Below are positions 6,716-14,232 of a stretch of 64,000 nt of DNA, piece after piece. This DNA comes from Holophagaceae bacterium (lineage in GTDB: Bacteria > Acidobacteriota > Holophagae > Holophagales > Holophagaceae): contig JADKJH010000008.1 in the NCBI GenBank assembly GCA_016722505.1, forward strand, positions 1 to 64,000, in the 5' to 3' direction. Below the pieces are notes generated by a model that worked only from the letters and a program-made list of their open reading frames with translations, was not told the origin of the DNA and searched no databases. Within the stretch, counting starts at the first letter, position 1; every line of letters begins with the position of its first letter. The translations under genes and the position numbers were made by a program.

Positions 6716-7354
6716 ATGAAAAATTTTCTGTTGGTCTTAACAATAAGTTTATGCTGTACGCTCTTTGCATCAGATCAAGAAGTAACGCTCCTGGTTTCTA
6801 AACCACATGCGCAAGAAGGTACGCAGTATTATCCGAACTACCGCTTAACTTTAGAACCCACGGACCCTGTTGCTTTCGGTCTGCGCTATGGGTATGACAT
6901 GGTCGGTTTTGGCCCCTCAAAACTTCAGTTGCAGTTGACTTATCATGCAAAGAGTTCAACAGATATTAAACGAAGCACAGGCTCCAACTATTATTTTGTT
7001 GAATCATCAGCCACCCTTAAAAATGAGGGATTCAGCGCTGGAGTGCAGGCCCAATGGAGGTATATCCTGCAGTTAGGAATAGGCGCGGAGCTGCGTTACG
7101 AAAAACTGGAAATGGGGTACATGAACACTAGTCAAATTCGCCCCTGGATCACTACCAGGGTAGGCTTCAGTGTTCCTTCTCCTGGTGTTCACCCTGTGTT
7201 CGGATTTGAATTCGCTATTCCTATTACCAAGCAAAAGGACCCGGCAATAATGACTGATCCTGTTTCTTATGGCATCTACAGCGAACCCGAAGGTGTTCTT
7301 AAATCACTTTCACCCCGGTATGAGATCAGTCTATATGGGGGAGTACGATTCTGA
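6716..7354 (+). CDS. exported beta-barrel-like outer membrane protein (cassette gene)
   Basis: 212 residues from the ATG with a good ribosome binding site (GGAG, 8 bases upstream). An upstream in-frame TTG at 6638 lies inside attC and is not used here. The signal peptide MKNFLLVLTISLCCTLFA is followed by alternating amphipathic strands. The C-terminal residue is Phe (ISLYGGVRF), the usual outer-membrane assembly signature. This suggests a small 8-10 strand barrel. Specific family unknown. Confidence 0.78.
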   Translation: MKNFLLVLTISLCCTLFASDQEVTLLVSKPHAQEGTQYYPNYRLTLEPTDPVAFGLRYGYDMVGFGPSKLQLQLTYHAKSSTDIKRSTGSNYYFVESSATLKNEGFSAGVQAQWRYILQLGIGAELRYEKLEMGYMNTSQIRPWITTRVGFSVPSPGVHPVFGFEFAIPITKQKDPAIMTDPVSYGIYSEPEGVLKSLSPRYEISLYGGVRF

Positions 7355-7390
7355 TGCGGGTAGGGAACAATCAATTCAAAACTCATCGCT

Positions 7391-7489
7391 GCCTAACCTC
7401 TCGTTCAACCCGGACCCAACCGTGGGTTGCTGCTGTCATGCTTTAAACATTCGGCTCACGGTCGGGCCGGTTAACTTTGTTCGTTAGGC
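7391..7489 (+). repeat. integron attC site 12
   Basis: 99 bp short-type attC; R'' GCCTAAC, R' GTTAGGC. Confidence 0.95.
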
Positions 7490-7502
7490 ATCGGAATATT
7501 CA

Positions 7503-7673
7503 ATGGGACTCAACCGCGAACAATACAACTGTTTCAAAACTCATAATCTCCCGATTTCGAGTCAGACCAAGCGTGCCCTCAAGCGCGCAATGGCCCGGTG
7601 GCTTCGGCGCGAAGGTAAGCAGAATCCAGAAACAGAATCCGATCGGCGCATTTTCCATGGCAAGGTGTGGTGA
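7503..7673 (+). CDS. small basic hypothetical protein (cassette gene)
   Basis: 56 residues starting MGLNREQYNCFKTHNLPISS, with a strongly basic middle (KRALKRAMARWLRREGK) that would form an amphipathic helix. It is the only sensible gene in the cassette 7490-7744. The ATG lies 14 bases after attC R' without a clear ribosome binding site. The remaining 70 bases before the next attC are empty. Its size and charge suit a nucleic-acid-binding or inhibitor-type microprotein (inference). No family recognised. Confidence 0.5.
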   Translation: MGLNREQYNCFKTHNLPISSQTKRALKRAMARWLRREGKQNPETESDRRIFHGKVW

Positions 7674-7744
7674 CAATCTCATGCCTACGCTCTGTCAGAA
7701 TTTCATGCGGTTCGGTACATGATTCAAGCCATACGCAGTCCTCT

Positions 7745-7843
7745 GCCTAACCTCTCGTTCAACCCGGACCCAACCGTGGGTTGCTGCCATCATGCTTTAA
7801 ACATTCGGCTCACGGTCGGGCCGGTTAACTTTGTTCGTTAGGC
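7745..7843 (+). repeat. integron attC site 13
   Basis: 99 bp short-type attC; R'' GCCTAAC, R' GTTAGGC. Confidence 0.95.
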
Positions 7844-8293
7844 TTGCTGTAAGCGGTTCTCTGGTCATGCGGTTTCAGTTCGTCGTCGCGTCCAGTTTTC
7901 GGCCTCGGCCCCTTTGATCTTTGCAATTTCGGCGGCCACGTCAGGGCCAATGTTTTGCGGCGTCACGCTGGCATCATTCGGCAGTTGGTATTTTGGCGGT
8001 AACACGGGGCAGGGGCTTCATTCACACCAGCCATCATTCGTTCTCCCGCCTTCGCTCAAAAAATTCAGCGGTAACGTCAAAATTTCACAAGCAATCCCCT
8101 TTGATCTTTCACGTTCAGCGGCCACGTCGGGGCCAATGTTTTGCGGCGTCTCACTGGCATCGGTCGGCAGTTGGTATTTTGGCCGTATCATGTGGGCACG
8201 ACCTTCATTCAAATCGGCCATCATTCGTTCTCCCGCAGTCGCGTCAAAAATTTCAGCGAGTCGGTACATGTCGCAAAACCAGTCCAGTACTCA
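7844..8293. other. ORF-poor cassette, repeat family II, double module
   Basis: 450 bp; two modules as in 4565-5013. The lead TTGCTGTAAGCGG and tail ACCAGTCCAGTACTCA are near-identical to the copies at 2412 and 13379. Confidence 0.7.
8018..8269 (-). CDS. family II cassette protein, antisense, extended frame
   Basis: 83 residues. One extra base relative to the 2412 copy fuses the upstream MYRLAE frame with the MMADLNEGRAH...PKYQLPTDASETPQN frame, giving one longer protein. The end (RERSKGIACE onward) is shared with the other double-module copies. Either this fused form or the two-frame form could be ancestral. No ribosome binding site of note. Confidence 0.38.
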   Translation of the reverse strand: MYRLAEIFDATAGERMMADLNEGRAHMIRPKYQLPTDASETPQNIGPDVAAERERSKGIACEILTLPLNFLSEGGRTNDGWCE

Positions 8294-8416
8294 GCCTAAC
8301 CTCTCGTTCAACCGGACCCAACCGTGGGTTGCTGCAAGCTCCTCCGGGCATTCGGATATCTCGTCTCCACTCAACACCCGGCTCACGGTTGGGTCGGTTA
8401 ACTTTGTTCGTTAGGT
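8294..8416 (+). repeat. integron attC site 14 (long type)
   Basis: 123 bp attC with the long CTCCTCCGGGCATTCGG loop; R' is GTTAGGT. Confidence 0.93.
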
Positions 8417-8430
8417 CGCTAGCATTCACC

Positions 8431-8774
8431 ATGCGACTTTTTTGGAGTTTGGTTTGTTCTTCCTTCCCCTTCTTCTAGTTTCTCAAATTGATCAGAGCCA
8501 ATTCACTAAAGATGGGGGTATCAAAAATCCTTCCTTCATAGGATCTGCCATGGATATCGAATATCTCCAGGGAATGGAAAAAGGTAAGATAGTTTTTTCT
8601 AGAAAAATTGCTACCATTAGTAAAAAGGCAATTATTGATAATGTTACAAACTACAATGCTCCGAAACCTCCACCCATCGATCACCAAGGCATTGATGACA
8701 TATTTTCCAGAAAAGCTTCTTCGACCCTCTATTTCTATAGAGGTAAATGGATCAATATTCAAGGTGGGGATTGA
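8431..8774 (+). CDS. hypothetical exported protein with apparent frameshift near the start (cassette gene)
   Basis: From the ATG at 8431 the frame stops after 15 codons. From TTG 8442 a second frame runs 110 codons to 8774. The two join if the T6 run at 8438-8443 is read as T7, giving MRLFLEFGLFFLPLLLVSQ, a textbook signal peptide. The TTG start alone also gives a hydrophobic leader. I therefore read one exported protein of about 114 residues with a homopolymer length error or slippage site. The mature part is basic and Lys/Ser/Ile-rich. No family recognised. Confidence 0.55.
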
Positions 8775-8786
8775 TACGTTTACGCG

Positions 8787-8885
8787 GCCTAACCTCTCGT
8801 TCAACCCGGACCCAACCGTGGGTTGCTGCCATCATGCTTTAAACCTTCGGCTCACGGTCGGGCCGGTTAACTTTGTTCGTTAGGC
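8787..8885 (+). repeat. integron attC site 15
   Basis: 99 bp short-type attC; R'' GCCTAAC, R' GTTAGGC. Confidence 0.95.
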
Positions 8886-8890
8886 GGCTC

Positions 8891-9211
8891 ATGGACAGGA
8901 CACATCCAAAACTAAGTAAAGTGCTATTTGCCATCCTTTGCCTGGCGTCAGTCTGGGGGTGGATTTTCTCCTTGGGTATCGCTTGGTACACTTTTCAATT
9001 TCTTGCCGAACCAACCAATCCACATAGACATGAGTACGCTATTGCGGTAACGATTTGCAATTATTTAGGCCTTTTCTCATGGATTTTAACCCCGATCCTT
9101 ACCTTCATTATTCGAAAGGCACATCCTCCTCGGCTTCTTGCAATTTTAAACCTTCCAATACCAATTACCATAATCGGGAATTTGGTATTTTATTTCACCG
9201 GGGGGTGGTGA
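8891..9211 (+). CDS. small membrane protein (cassette gene)
   Basis: 106 residues with three predicted membrane helices (about 10-35, 50-72 and 83-103). The start chosen is the ATG 6 bases after attC R'. An in-frame TTG inside attC (8873) would only add attC-derived residues. The stop lies 4 bases before the next R''. Unknown role; the cassette is almost entirely coding. Confidence 0.7.
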   Translation: MDRTHPKLSKVLFAILCLASVWGWIFSLGIAWYTFQFLAEPTNPHRHEYAIAVTICNYLGLFSWILTPILTFIIRKAHPPRLLAILNLPIPITIIGNLVFYFTGGW

Positions 9212-9214
9212 GCT

Positions 9215-9338
9215 GCCTAACCTCTCGTTCAACCCGGACCCAACCGTGGGTTGCTGCAAGCTCCTCTCGGCATTCGGATATCTCGTCTCCACTCAACATT
9301 CGGCTCACGGTCGGGCCGGTTAACTTTGTTCGTTAGGC
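9215..9338 (+). repeat. integron attC site 16 (long type)
   Basis: 124 bp attC with the long loop (CTCCTCTCGGCATTCGG variant). R'' GCCTAAC, R' GTTAGGC. Confidence 0.93.
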
Positions 9339-9389
9339 GTCAACCATCAGGGTCTTTGTCAAAATTGATTTTGTGTTCCAGCTTCTTGC

Positions 9390-9554
9390 TCAACTGTGGT
9401 CATTCGGCCATCGCGGAGCGAGGCACCTTTCTCCTGGCCATACCTGGTCATTGGGCCCGCCACAGTACACGGTTTCGGTTCCCGCGGTTCCGCTAGGCCC
9501 CGATTGGTCCGTTCCGCTCGGAAGCAGGGGATCATTCTTCCGTTCATCGCCCAT
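9390..9554 (-). CDS. family I cassette microprotein, antisense (copy 3)
   Basis: 54 residues in cassette body 9339-9654, beginning MGDERKNDPLLPSG and including ETVYCGGPNDQVWPGE. It is identical to the 2794 copy for about 42 residues and then differs at the end (RCLAPRWPNDHS). See the 2794 entry for the argument about coding. Confidence 0.4.
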   Translation of the reverse strand: MGDERKNDPLLPSGTDQSGPSGTAGTETVYCGGPNDQVWPGERCLAPRWPNDHS

Positions 9555-9654
9555 CGCGTCGGCTCCTAGGCACGGGGCAGGGTTTCTGACATCGTTTCGT
9601 CAAGCTCGAACGGTATTCTCGTTCAATGGTTCAAAAACAAATGCCCCCATCTCT

Positions 9655-9777
9655 GCCTAACCTCTCGTTCAACCGGACCCAACCGTGGGTTGCTGCAAGC
9701 TCCTCCGGGCATTCGGATATCTCGTCTCCACTCAACACCCGGCTCACGGTCGGGCCGGTTAACTTTGTTCGTTAGGC
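9655..9777 (+). repeat. integron attC site 17 (long type)
   Basis: 123 bp long-loop attC; R'' GCCTAAC, R' GTTAGGC. Confidence 0.93.
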
Positions 9778-9804
9778 GTGCGAACTTAAATTTACCCAGG
9801 CCTC

Positions 9805-9832
9805 TTGCGTTCCTTGGTTAATGTGATACATT
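9805..9832 (+). promoter_or_regulatory. candidate cassette promoter for brnTA
   Basis: TTGCGT, 16-base spacer, TACATT, placed 18 bases before the toxin start. Toxin-antitoxin cassettes are known to carry their own promoters. The match is moderate. Confidence 0.35.
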
Positions 9833-9849
9833 TAACCCTGGAGGGCGAA

Positions 9850-10098
9850 ATGAAGCTCGTCTGGGGACATCGCAACCAGGAGAAGATTCAAGCCCACGGC
9901 CTGTCTTTGGATGAGGTCGAATCCGCCTTCGATGCCCAAGATTGGGCTACTGCTGTAAGTGATCAACCCTACCGGTTCGTGGGTGAAGGCACGACCTCCT
10001 CAGATCGGCTGATCCGAGTCATTTTCGCTGAAACGGATGATGGATTCTATCCAATCACAGCCTTTCCCATTCGCATCCGCCAAAGGAGGACCACATGA
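9850..10098 (+). CDS. brnT: BrnT-family toxin (ribonuclease)
   Basis: 82 residues. The pattern WGHRNQEKIQAHGLSLDEVESAF, then RLIRVIFAET and a basic end (PIRIRQRRTT), matches the BrnT toxin family, a RelE-like ribonuclease that inhibits translation. The start has a good ribosome binding site (GGAGGG, 4 bases upstream). An earlier in-frame TTG at 9805 overlaps the candidate promoter and was rejected. The stop overlaps the next ATG by 4 bases (ATGA), so toxin and antitoxin are translationally coupled. Toxin-first order is usual for brnTA. Likely autoregulated by the BrnT-BrnA complex (family knowledge). Confidence 0.8.
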   Translation: MKLVWGHRNQEKIQAHGLSLDEVESAFDAQDWATAVSDQPYRFVGEGTTSSDRLIRVIFAETDDGFYPITAFPIRIRQRRTT

Positions 10099-10367
10099 CA
10101 ACTCGAAAACGTCCCACTCCGGCCGACCTCGAAGCTAATTTCGATAAAGAGTCCGCCTGGGCTGAACAAAACTATGGACCTCAAGTTCTAGGTCGCCTCA
10201 CCCGGCCTGGCCGCCCGCCAAAGGGTGCCTCCATTGAACCCACCCAGCCACATTCTCTGCGGGTTCAAGAAAGCATTTGGCAGGCCCTCGCGGCTAAGGC
10301 AAAGGTTGCTGGAATCACCGTTAATCAAGCCGCTCAGATTGCATTAATTGAATGGGCGAAAAGGTAA
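10095..10367 (+). CDS. brnA: BrnA-like antitoxin (ribbon-helix-helix type)
   Basis: 90 residues. A charged N-terminal half (EANFDKESAWAEQNYG) should wrap the toxin. The C-terminal half (LRVQESIWQALAAKAKVAGITVNQAAQIALIEW) looks like a ribbon-helix-helix DNA-binding segment. Overlap with brnT, cassette setting and size support antitoxin function. The protein should neutralise BrnT and repress the promoter upstream. Confidence 0.75.
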   Translation: MTTRKRPTPADLEANFDKESAWAEQNYGPQVLGRLTRPGRPPKGASIEPTQPHSLRVQESIWQALAAKAKVAGITVNQAAQIALIEWAKR

Positions 10368-10376
10368 TCCGCGCAT

Positions 10377-10475
10377 GCCTAACCTCTCGTTCAACCCGGA
10401 CCCAACCGTGGGTTGCTGCCATCATGCTTTAAACCTTCGGCTCTCGGTTGGGCCGGTTAACTTTGTTCGTTAGGC
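10377..10475 (+). repeat. integron attC site 18
   Basis: 99 bp short-type attC with CTCTCGGTTGGGCC inner right arm; R'' GCCTAAC, R' GTTAGGC. Confidence 0.95.
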
Positions 10476-10484
10476 TCACAGGCT

Positions 10485-11057
10485 ATGAATAAGCTCATCG
10501 AATTGCTTCTGGTCATCACCCTGCTCATCACCCTGCTCATCGTGTTTATCGGTGGCCTTTGGATATGGCCTATTTTCTTGGGTATCAAGGCAGCTAAAGA
10601 AAAACATCGTTCTCCACATTGGATGTGGTTTGGTATCCATCCGATTGGTGGTTGGATAGCACTAGCAATTCTTCGTTCGGTCAAACCAATGAATCTCGAT
10701 GGCTCGAATGCTCAGGCGACCTCGGATCTTCCGCTAGAAAAGTTGAATCAGGGCGCCAAATTGGAGCGTCAACGATGGTTCTGGGTACTTTGGACTTCTT
10801 GTTTTGTCGCTCAAATCACTCTGAGTTTCTCGTTGTATGCCAAGCCTGACTCTTGGCCGTGGTTCCTTGTCCTCATCATGATTCTTTTCTTTGCCACAGC
10901 TTTCTCATTAATTCCATTGATGTGGTTCATTCTTGGCGACTACGGAATGAATAAATGGTGGCTATTACTGGCAATGGTTCACCCAGTTGTGCTGATCGTT
11001 CCCGTATGCGTTCACTTGTATTCACATAAAAATAAGCAGAAATCTTCATCCGCCTAA
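10485..11057 (+). CDS. hypothetical multi-span membrane protein (cassette gene)
   Basis: 190 residues with an N-terminal helix (about 5-32) containing a short direct repeat (ITLLITLLI, from CATCACCCTGCT repeated in the DNA). A re-entrant or weak segment follows near 45-60, and two or three further helices lie near 98-118, 125-150 and 155-178. The end is Lys/Ser-rich. The stop TAA (11055-11057) falls inside the R'' of the following attC. The start lies 9 bases after attC. No family recognised. Confidence 0.75.
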   Translation: MNKLIELLLVITLLITLLIVFIGGLWIWPIFLGIKAAKEKHRSPHWMWFGIHPIGGWIALAILRSVKPMNLDGSNAQATSDLPLEKLNQGAKLERQRWFWVLWTSCFVAQITLSFSLYAKPDSWPWFLVLIMILFFATAFSLIPLMWFILGDYGMNKWWLLLAMVHPVVLIVPVCVHLYSHKNKQKSSSA

Positions 11058-11150
11058 CCTCTCGTTCAACCCGGACCCAACCGTGCGCGACTACCTTCAT
11101 GCTTTAAACCTTCGGCTCACGGTCGGGCCGGTTAACTTTGTTCGTTAGGC
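11052..11150 (+). repeat. integron attC site 19
   Basis: 99 bp attC with CGTGCGCGACTACCTTC loop; R'' GCCTAAC, R' GTTAGGC. It supplies the stop codon of the preceding gene. Confidence 0.95.
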
Positions 11151-11230
11151 GCTAGCCATCAGGATCTTTGTCAAGTTAGGTTCCTGTTCTAATCCCCGGC
11201 ATCATCGGGTCAACGGCGATCATACGGTGG

Positions 11231-11374
11231 TCACGCAACAGAGCAGCATTCTCCTGGCCATACCCGGTCATTGGGCCCGCCACAGTACACGGTTTCGGTC
11301 CATGCGGTTCCGTATGGCCCCGATTGATTTATCCCACTCCGGGGCAGGGGGTCATTCTTCCGTGCATCATCCAT
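11231..11374 (-). CDS. family I cassette microprotein, antisense (diverged copy)
   Basis: 47 residues in cassette body 11151-11475, the most diverged family I member. It starts MDDARKNDPLPRSGINQSGP and keeps ETVYCGGPND and VWPGE, then stops early. Most differences to the 2794 copy change amino acids, which argues against strong purifying selection outside the conserved core. The frame nevertheless stays open over its whole length. Confidence 0.38.
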   Translation of the reverse strand: MDDARKNDPLPRSGINQSGPYGTAWTETVYCGGPNDRVWPGECCSVA

Positions 11375-11475
11375 CGCATCGGCTCCTAGGCACGGCGCAA
11401 GGTTTCTGGCATCGTTTCGTCAAGCTCGATCAGGATTCTCATGCATAGGTTCAAAAAACGAAAGTTATCATCTCG

Positions 11476-11574
11476 GCCTAACCTCTCGTTCAACCCGGAC
11501 CCAACCGTGGGTCGCTGCCATCATGCTTTAAACAGTCGGCTCACGGTCGGGCCGGTTAACTTTGTTCGTTAGGC
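11476..11574 (+). repeat. integron attC site 20
   Basis: 99 bp short-type attC; R'' GCCTAAC, R' GTTAGGC. Confidence 0.95.
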
Positions 11575-11579
11575 CGCTT

Positions 11580-11903
11580 ATGAATGTGGTCCAAATTATC
11601 CTTCCAGATGGTACGTCGGCAGCACTTCATCAAGCCGAATCTGGGCGCTGGGTCTGTCCTGTCTGTGGAAACCCAGAACTAGGACAACAGCCCTATTTTC
11701 CGGAGGCTTCTCCAAGCTTCGAGATGTGCACCTGCGGGTTTGAATTCGGCTTCGACGATGATCCGGCAGCCTCCGCGAATGCTGTTCAAGGGGTTCAGGC
11801 GAATTGGCTAATTTGGCGGTCCGGCCTGGCTTCCAAGCTTTCCCCAGCTCAACTTCAATCTCTCAAACAAAGGCTCTCTGCCATTGGCCAATCAGTACAA
11901 TGA
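11580..11903 (+). CDS. hypothetical zinc-ribbon protein (cassette gene)
   Basis: 107 residues. Residues about 22-60 carry CPVCGNPEL and CTCGFEFGFDDD, two Cys pairs that probably bind one zinc. This is the pattern of a widespread family of small Cys-pair proteins with a 'CGFEFG(F/Y)DD' stretch. A Trp-rich helix (ANWLIWRSGLASK) follows. The start is the ATG 5 bases after attC; the in-frame TTG at 11562 lies in attC and is rejected. Function unknown. It is related in style to the protein at 28398. Confidence 0.75.
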   Translation: MNVVQIILPDGTSAALHQAESGRWVCPVCGNPELGQQPYFPEASPSFEMCTCGFEFGFDDDPAASANAVQGVQANWLIWRSGLASKLSPAQLQSLKQRLSAIGQSVQ

Positions 11904-11916
11904 CCTGTCTCAGCCG

Positions 11917-12015
11917 GCCTAACCTCTCGTTCAACCCGGACCCAACCGTGGGTTGCTGCTGTCATGCTTTAAACAGTCGGCTCACGGTCGGGCCGGTTAA
12001 CTTTGTTCGTTAGGC
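11917..12015 (+). repeat. integron attC site 21
   Basis: 99 bp short-type attC; R'' GCCTAAC, R' GTTAGGC. Confidence 0.95.
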
Positions 12016-12052
12016 CACATTCCATCCATCCAAAATTGAAAGGGCTTTATTG

Positions 12053-12661
12053 ATGACACGTAAACTGTTCATTCTTCCACTGGCTCTGTTAGCTGGATTA
12101 GCCGTTCAAGCTCAGAGTGTTTCTGTCGAAAAACATACGGGGTACAACATCCAAACCTCGGAAGGATTCGCGGGTAGAATTGGCCAAACATTCCCGGAGT
12201 TCGAATTCACTGACCTGAATGGGAAAGTCTGGAAGTCGAAATCTCTTCGCGGCAAGGTTGTGTACCTCAATTTCTGGTTTACAGGTTGCCCTCCCTGCAT
12301 TCAAGAAATTCCCAGTATAAATGCTGTATATAAACATTATATAAACAATCCAGATGTCGTTATGCTTTCAATTGACGGTTTTGAATCAAGTGATGTAATA
12401 AAAAGTTTTCTCAAAAAACATCCAATCGATTTGCCAATATCTACGATCAAAATGAAAGAATTAATGACTTTAGCAGGTAATAACGGAAATATTGGTTTCC
12501 CAACCCATATTTTAATCGATCGCGACTGGCGTTTGGTTATTGCTGCATCAGGTGGTAATTCAACCATCGGTGAGTCTATTCAAAAAGACATCGAATCGAT
12601 TTTACTTTCCAAATCAACTCCTGCTCTAAAAACTGATGAACCCCCTCAAACTAAGAAGTAG
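12053..12661 (+). CDS. TlpA/ResA-like exported thioredoxin (cassette gene)
   Basis: 202 residues with a clear signal peptide (to about residue 22, AVQAQ). The thioredoxin domain runs from about 45 to 180. The active site is WFTGCPPC (CPPC near residues 79-82), and the conserved cis-proline region GFPTHILIDRDW lies near 145-156. TlpA-like proteins reduce disulfides or handle oxidative damage in the periplasm. An AAAGGG-like site lies upstream of the ATG. A C-terminal Pro/Lys tail is poorly conserved. The CPPC motif supports a catalytic role; the partner is unknown. Confidence 0.85.
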   Translation: MTRKLFILPLALLAGLAVQAQSVSVEKHTGYNIQTSEGFAGRIGQTFPEFEFTDLNGKVWKSKSLRGKVVYLNFWFTGCPPCIQEIPSINAVYKHYINNPDVVMLSIDGFESSDVIKSFLKKHPIDLPISTIKMKELMTLAGNNGNIGFPTHILIDRDWRLVIAASGGNSTIGESIQKDIESILLSKSTPALKTDEPPQTKK

Positions 12662-12666
12662 TCCCG

Positions 12667-12765
12667 GCCTAACCTCTCGTTCAACCCGGACCCAACCGTG
12701 CTCGACAACTGTCATGCTTTAAACATTCGGCTCTCGGTTGGGCCGGTTAACTTTGTTCGTTAGGC
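12667..12765 (+). repeat. integron attC site 22
   Basis: 99 bp attC with CGTGCTCGACAACTG loop; R'' GCCTAAC, R' GTTAGGC. Confidence 0.95.
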
Positions 12766-12793
12766 TGCCTTACTTTCTCCGAGAAACTGGTTA

Positions 12794-13273
12794 TGAAAAT
12801 AATTCTACATTCACTAGCTGCTTTCATTATTGCGGTCCCGGTGGTCGCACAGACGCCAAGTAGCATTCGGTTTAAAGCTCGAATTATCCAGGGAGTGCAT
12901 TAGGCTGGCTGATCGACTCCCGATTGAGATTACTATCGAAAACATCGGGGAAGACCCTGTGTATGTATTAGGGAATCTGAACTACTTCATTACGCTGTTC
13001 GCGACTACAGCGGATGGAAAAGACCTCTCCACGGATTTCATTCGAGAGACGATGGCCCCACCACCAACGCGAGAATCCTTCACTAAAATCGAACCAACCC
13101 ATTTCCTTGGCACAGTCTGGAAGCAAGATCTGAAGACTCTTGGTATTCGCAAACCTGGCAGGTATAGCCTCGAATTTGAGTATCGATCAATCTATGGCCC
13201 TGAGTTTTCGTATGGGCTCCCCATTTGGAATGGTCGTCAATCGGAATCACTCAATGTTGTTATCTCTCGGTAA
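12794..13273 (+). pseudogene. hypothetical exported protein, frameshifted (cassette gene)
   Basis: The ATG at 12794 opens a signal peptide (MKIILHSLAAFIIAVPVVAQ), but that frame stops at 12903. A second frame carries on to 13273 with a beta-sandwich-like sequence (LPIEITIENIGEDPVYVLGN, then KPGRYSLEFEYRS). Reading the TTT near 12870 as TT joins the frames smoothly (SIRLKLELSREC). The whole would be an exported protein of about 160 residues of immunoglobulin-like fold. This is either a one-base insertion error or a recently broken gene. Confidence 0.65.
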
Positions 13274-13279
13274 AGGTCA

Positions 13280-13378
13280 GCCTAACCTCTCGTTCAACCC
13301 GGACCCAACCGTGGGTTGCTGCCATCATGCTTTAAACATTCGGCTCACGGTCGGGCCGGTTAACTTTGTTCGTTAGGC
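13280..13378 (+). repeat. integron attC site 23
   Basis: 99 bp short-type attC; R'' GCCTAAC, R' GTTAGGC. Confidence 0.95.
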
Positions 13379-13827
13379 TTGCTGTAAGCGGTTATCTGGT
13401 CATGCGGTTTCAGTTCATCGTCGCGTCCAGGTTTCGAAACCGGCCCCTTTGATCTTTGCAATTTCGGCGGCCACGTCAGGGCCAATGTTTTGCGGTGTCA
13501 CGCTGGCATCATTCGGCAGTTGGTATTTTGGCGGTTACACGGGGCAGGGGCTCCATTCAGGGCAGCCATCATTCGTTCTCCCGCCTTCGCTCAAACAATT
13601 CAGCGGTAACGTCAAATATTCACAAGCAATCCCCTTTGATCTTTCACGTTCAGCGGCCACGTCGGGGCCAATGTTTTGCGGCGTCTCACTGGCATCGGTC
13701 GGCAGTTGGTATTTTGGTCGTATCATGTGGGCACGGTCTTCCTTCAAATCGGCCATCATTCGTTCTCCCGCAATCGCGTCATAAATTCAGCGAGTCGGTA
13801 CATGTCGCAAAACCAGTCCAGTACTCA
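13379..13827. other. ORF-poor cassette, repeat family II, double module
   Basis: 449 bp, very close to 7844-8293 with scattered substitutions and single-base indels. Confidence 0.7.
13535..13759 (-). CDS. family II cassette microprotein, antisense (double-module copy)
   Basis: 74 residues beginning MMADLKEDRAHMIRPKYQLP and running through GPDVAAERERSKG. The last third reads into the second module and differs from the 8018 copy, where a one-base change gives another end. Same caveats as the other family II entries. Confidence 0.38.
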   Translation of the reverse strand: MMADLKEDRAHMIRPKYQLPTDASETPQNIGPDVAAERERSKGIACEYLTLPLNCLSEGGRTNDGCPEWSPCPV

Positions 13828-13926
13828 GCCTAACCTCTCGTTCAACCGGACCCAACCGTGGGTTGCTGTCGTCATGCTTTCGGTTTCCGGCTCACGGTCG
13901 GGCCCGGTTAACTTTGTTCGTTAGGC
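13828..13926 (+). repeat. integron attC site 24
   Basis: 99 bp attC with a loop that differs from all others (GCTGTCGTCATGCTTTCGG) and an extra C in the inner right arm. R'' GCCTAAC, R' GTTAGGC. Confidence 0.92.
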
Positions 13927-13931
13927 GGCAC

Positions 13932-13973
13932 TTGACACCCACCTCTATGATGCGCATTCTATATGCGTATGAT
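13932..13973 (+). promoter_or_regulatory. candidate ccdAB promoter/operator
   Basis: A perfect TTGACA at 13932 is followed by the near-palindromes ATGCGCAT and ATATGCGTAT and by TATGAT at 13968. The -10 is not certain because the spacing to these boxes is not ideal. CcdA-CcdB normally represses its own promoter, and the dyads would suit an operator. Confidence 0.35.
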
Positions 13974-13986
13974 TCAGGAGGATCTC

Positions 13987-14232
13987 ATGCAGGCCAACTA
14001 CAACACGGATGCCCCAAAGAAGCCCGTCAATCTCACATTGAATTCTGATTTGCTCAAACTCAGCAAAGACATGGGGCTCAACCTCTCCAGTCTCGCTGAA
14101 GAAGCTATCGCCCAGGCAGTCAGGACTCGCTTAGCAGAGGCCTGGCTTCATGAGAACGCTGAAGCGATCCAAGCGTATAACAGTCGTATCGAGGCCCACG
14201 GTGTGTTCAGTGATGGTCTCAGGAGCTTCTGA
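13987..14232 (+). CDS. ccdA: CcdA-family antitoxin
   Basis: 81 residues with an AGGAGG ribosome binding site. The N-terminal half (KPVNLTLNSDLLKLSKDMG) fits the ribbon-helix-helix DNA-binding domain. The C-terminal half ends in EAIQAYNSRIEAHGVFSDGLRSF, the conserved CcdA region that binds the toxin. The stop TGA shares its last base with the toxin ATG. It neutralises CcdB and autorepresses the operon (family knowledge). The upstream ATG at 13963 is not needed. Confidence 0.92.
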   Translation: MQANYNTDAPKKPVNLTLNSDLLKLSKDMGLNLSSLAEEAIAQAVRTRLAEAWLHENAEAIQAYNSRIEAHGVFSDGLRSF

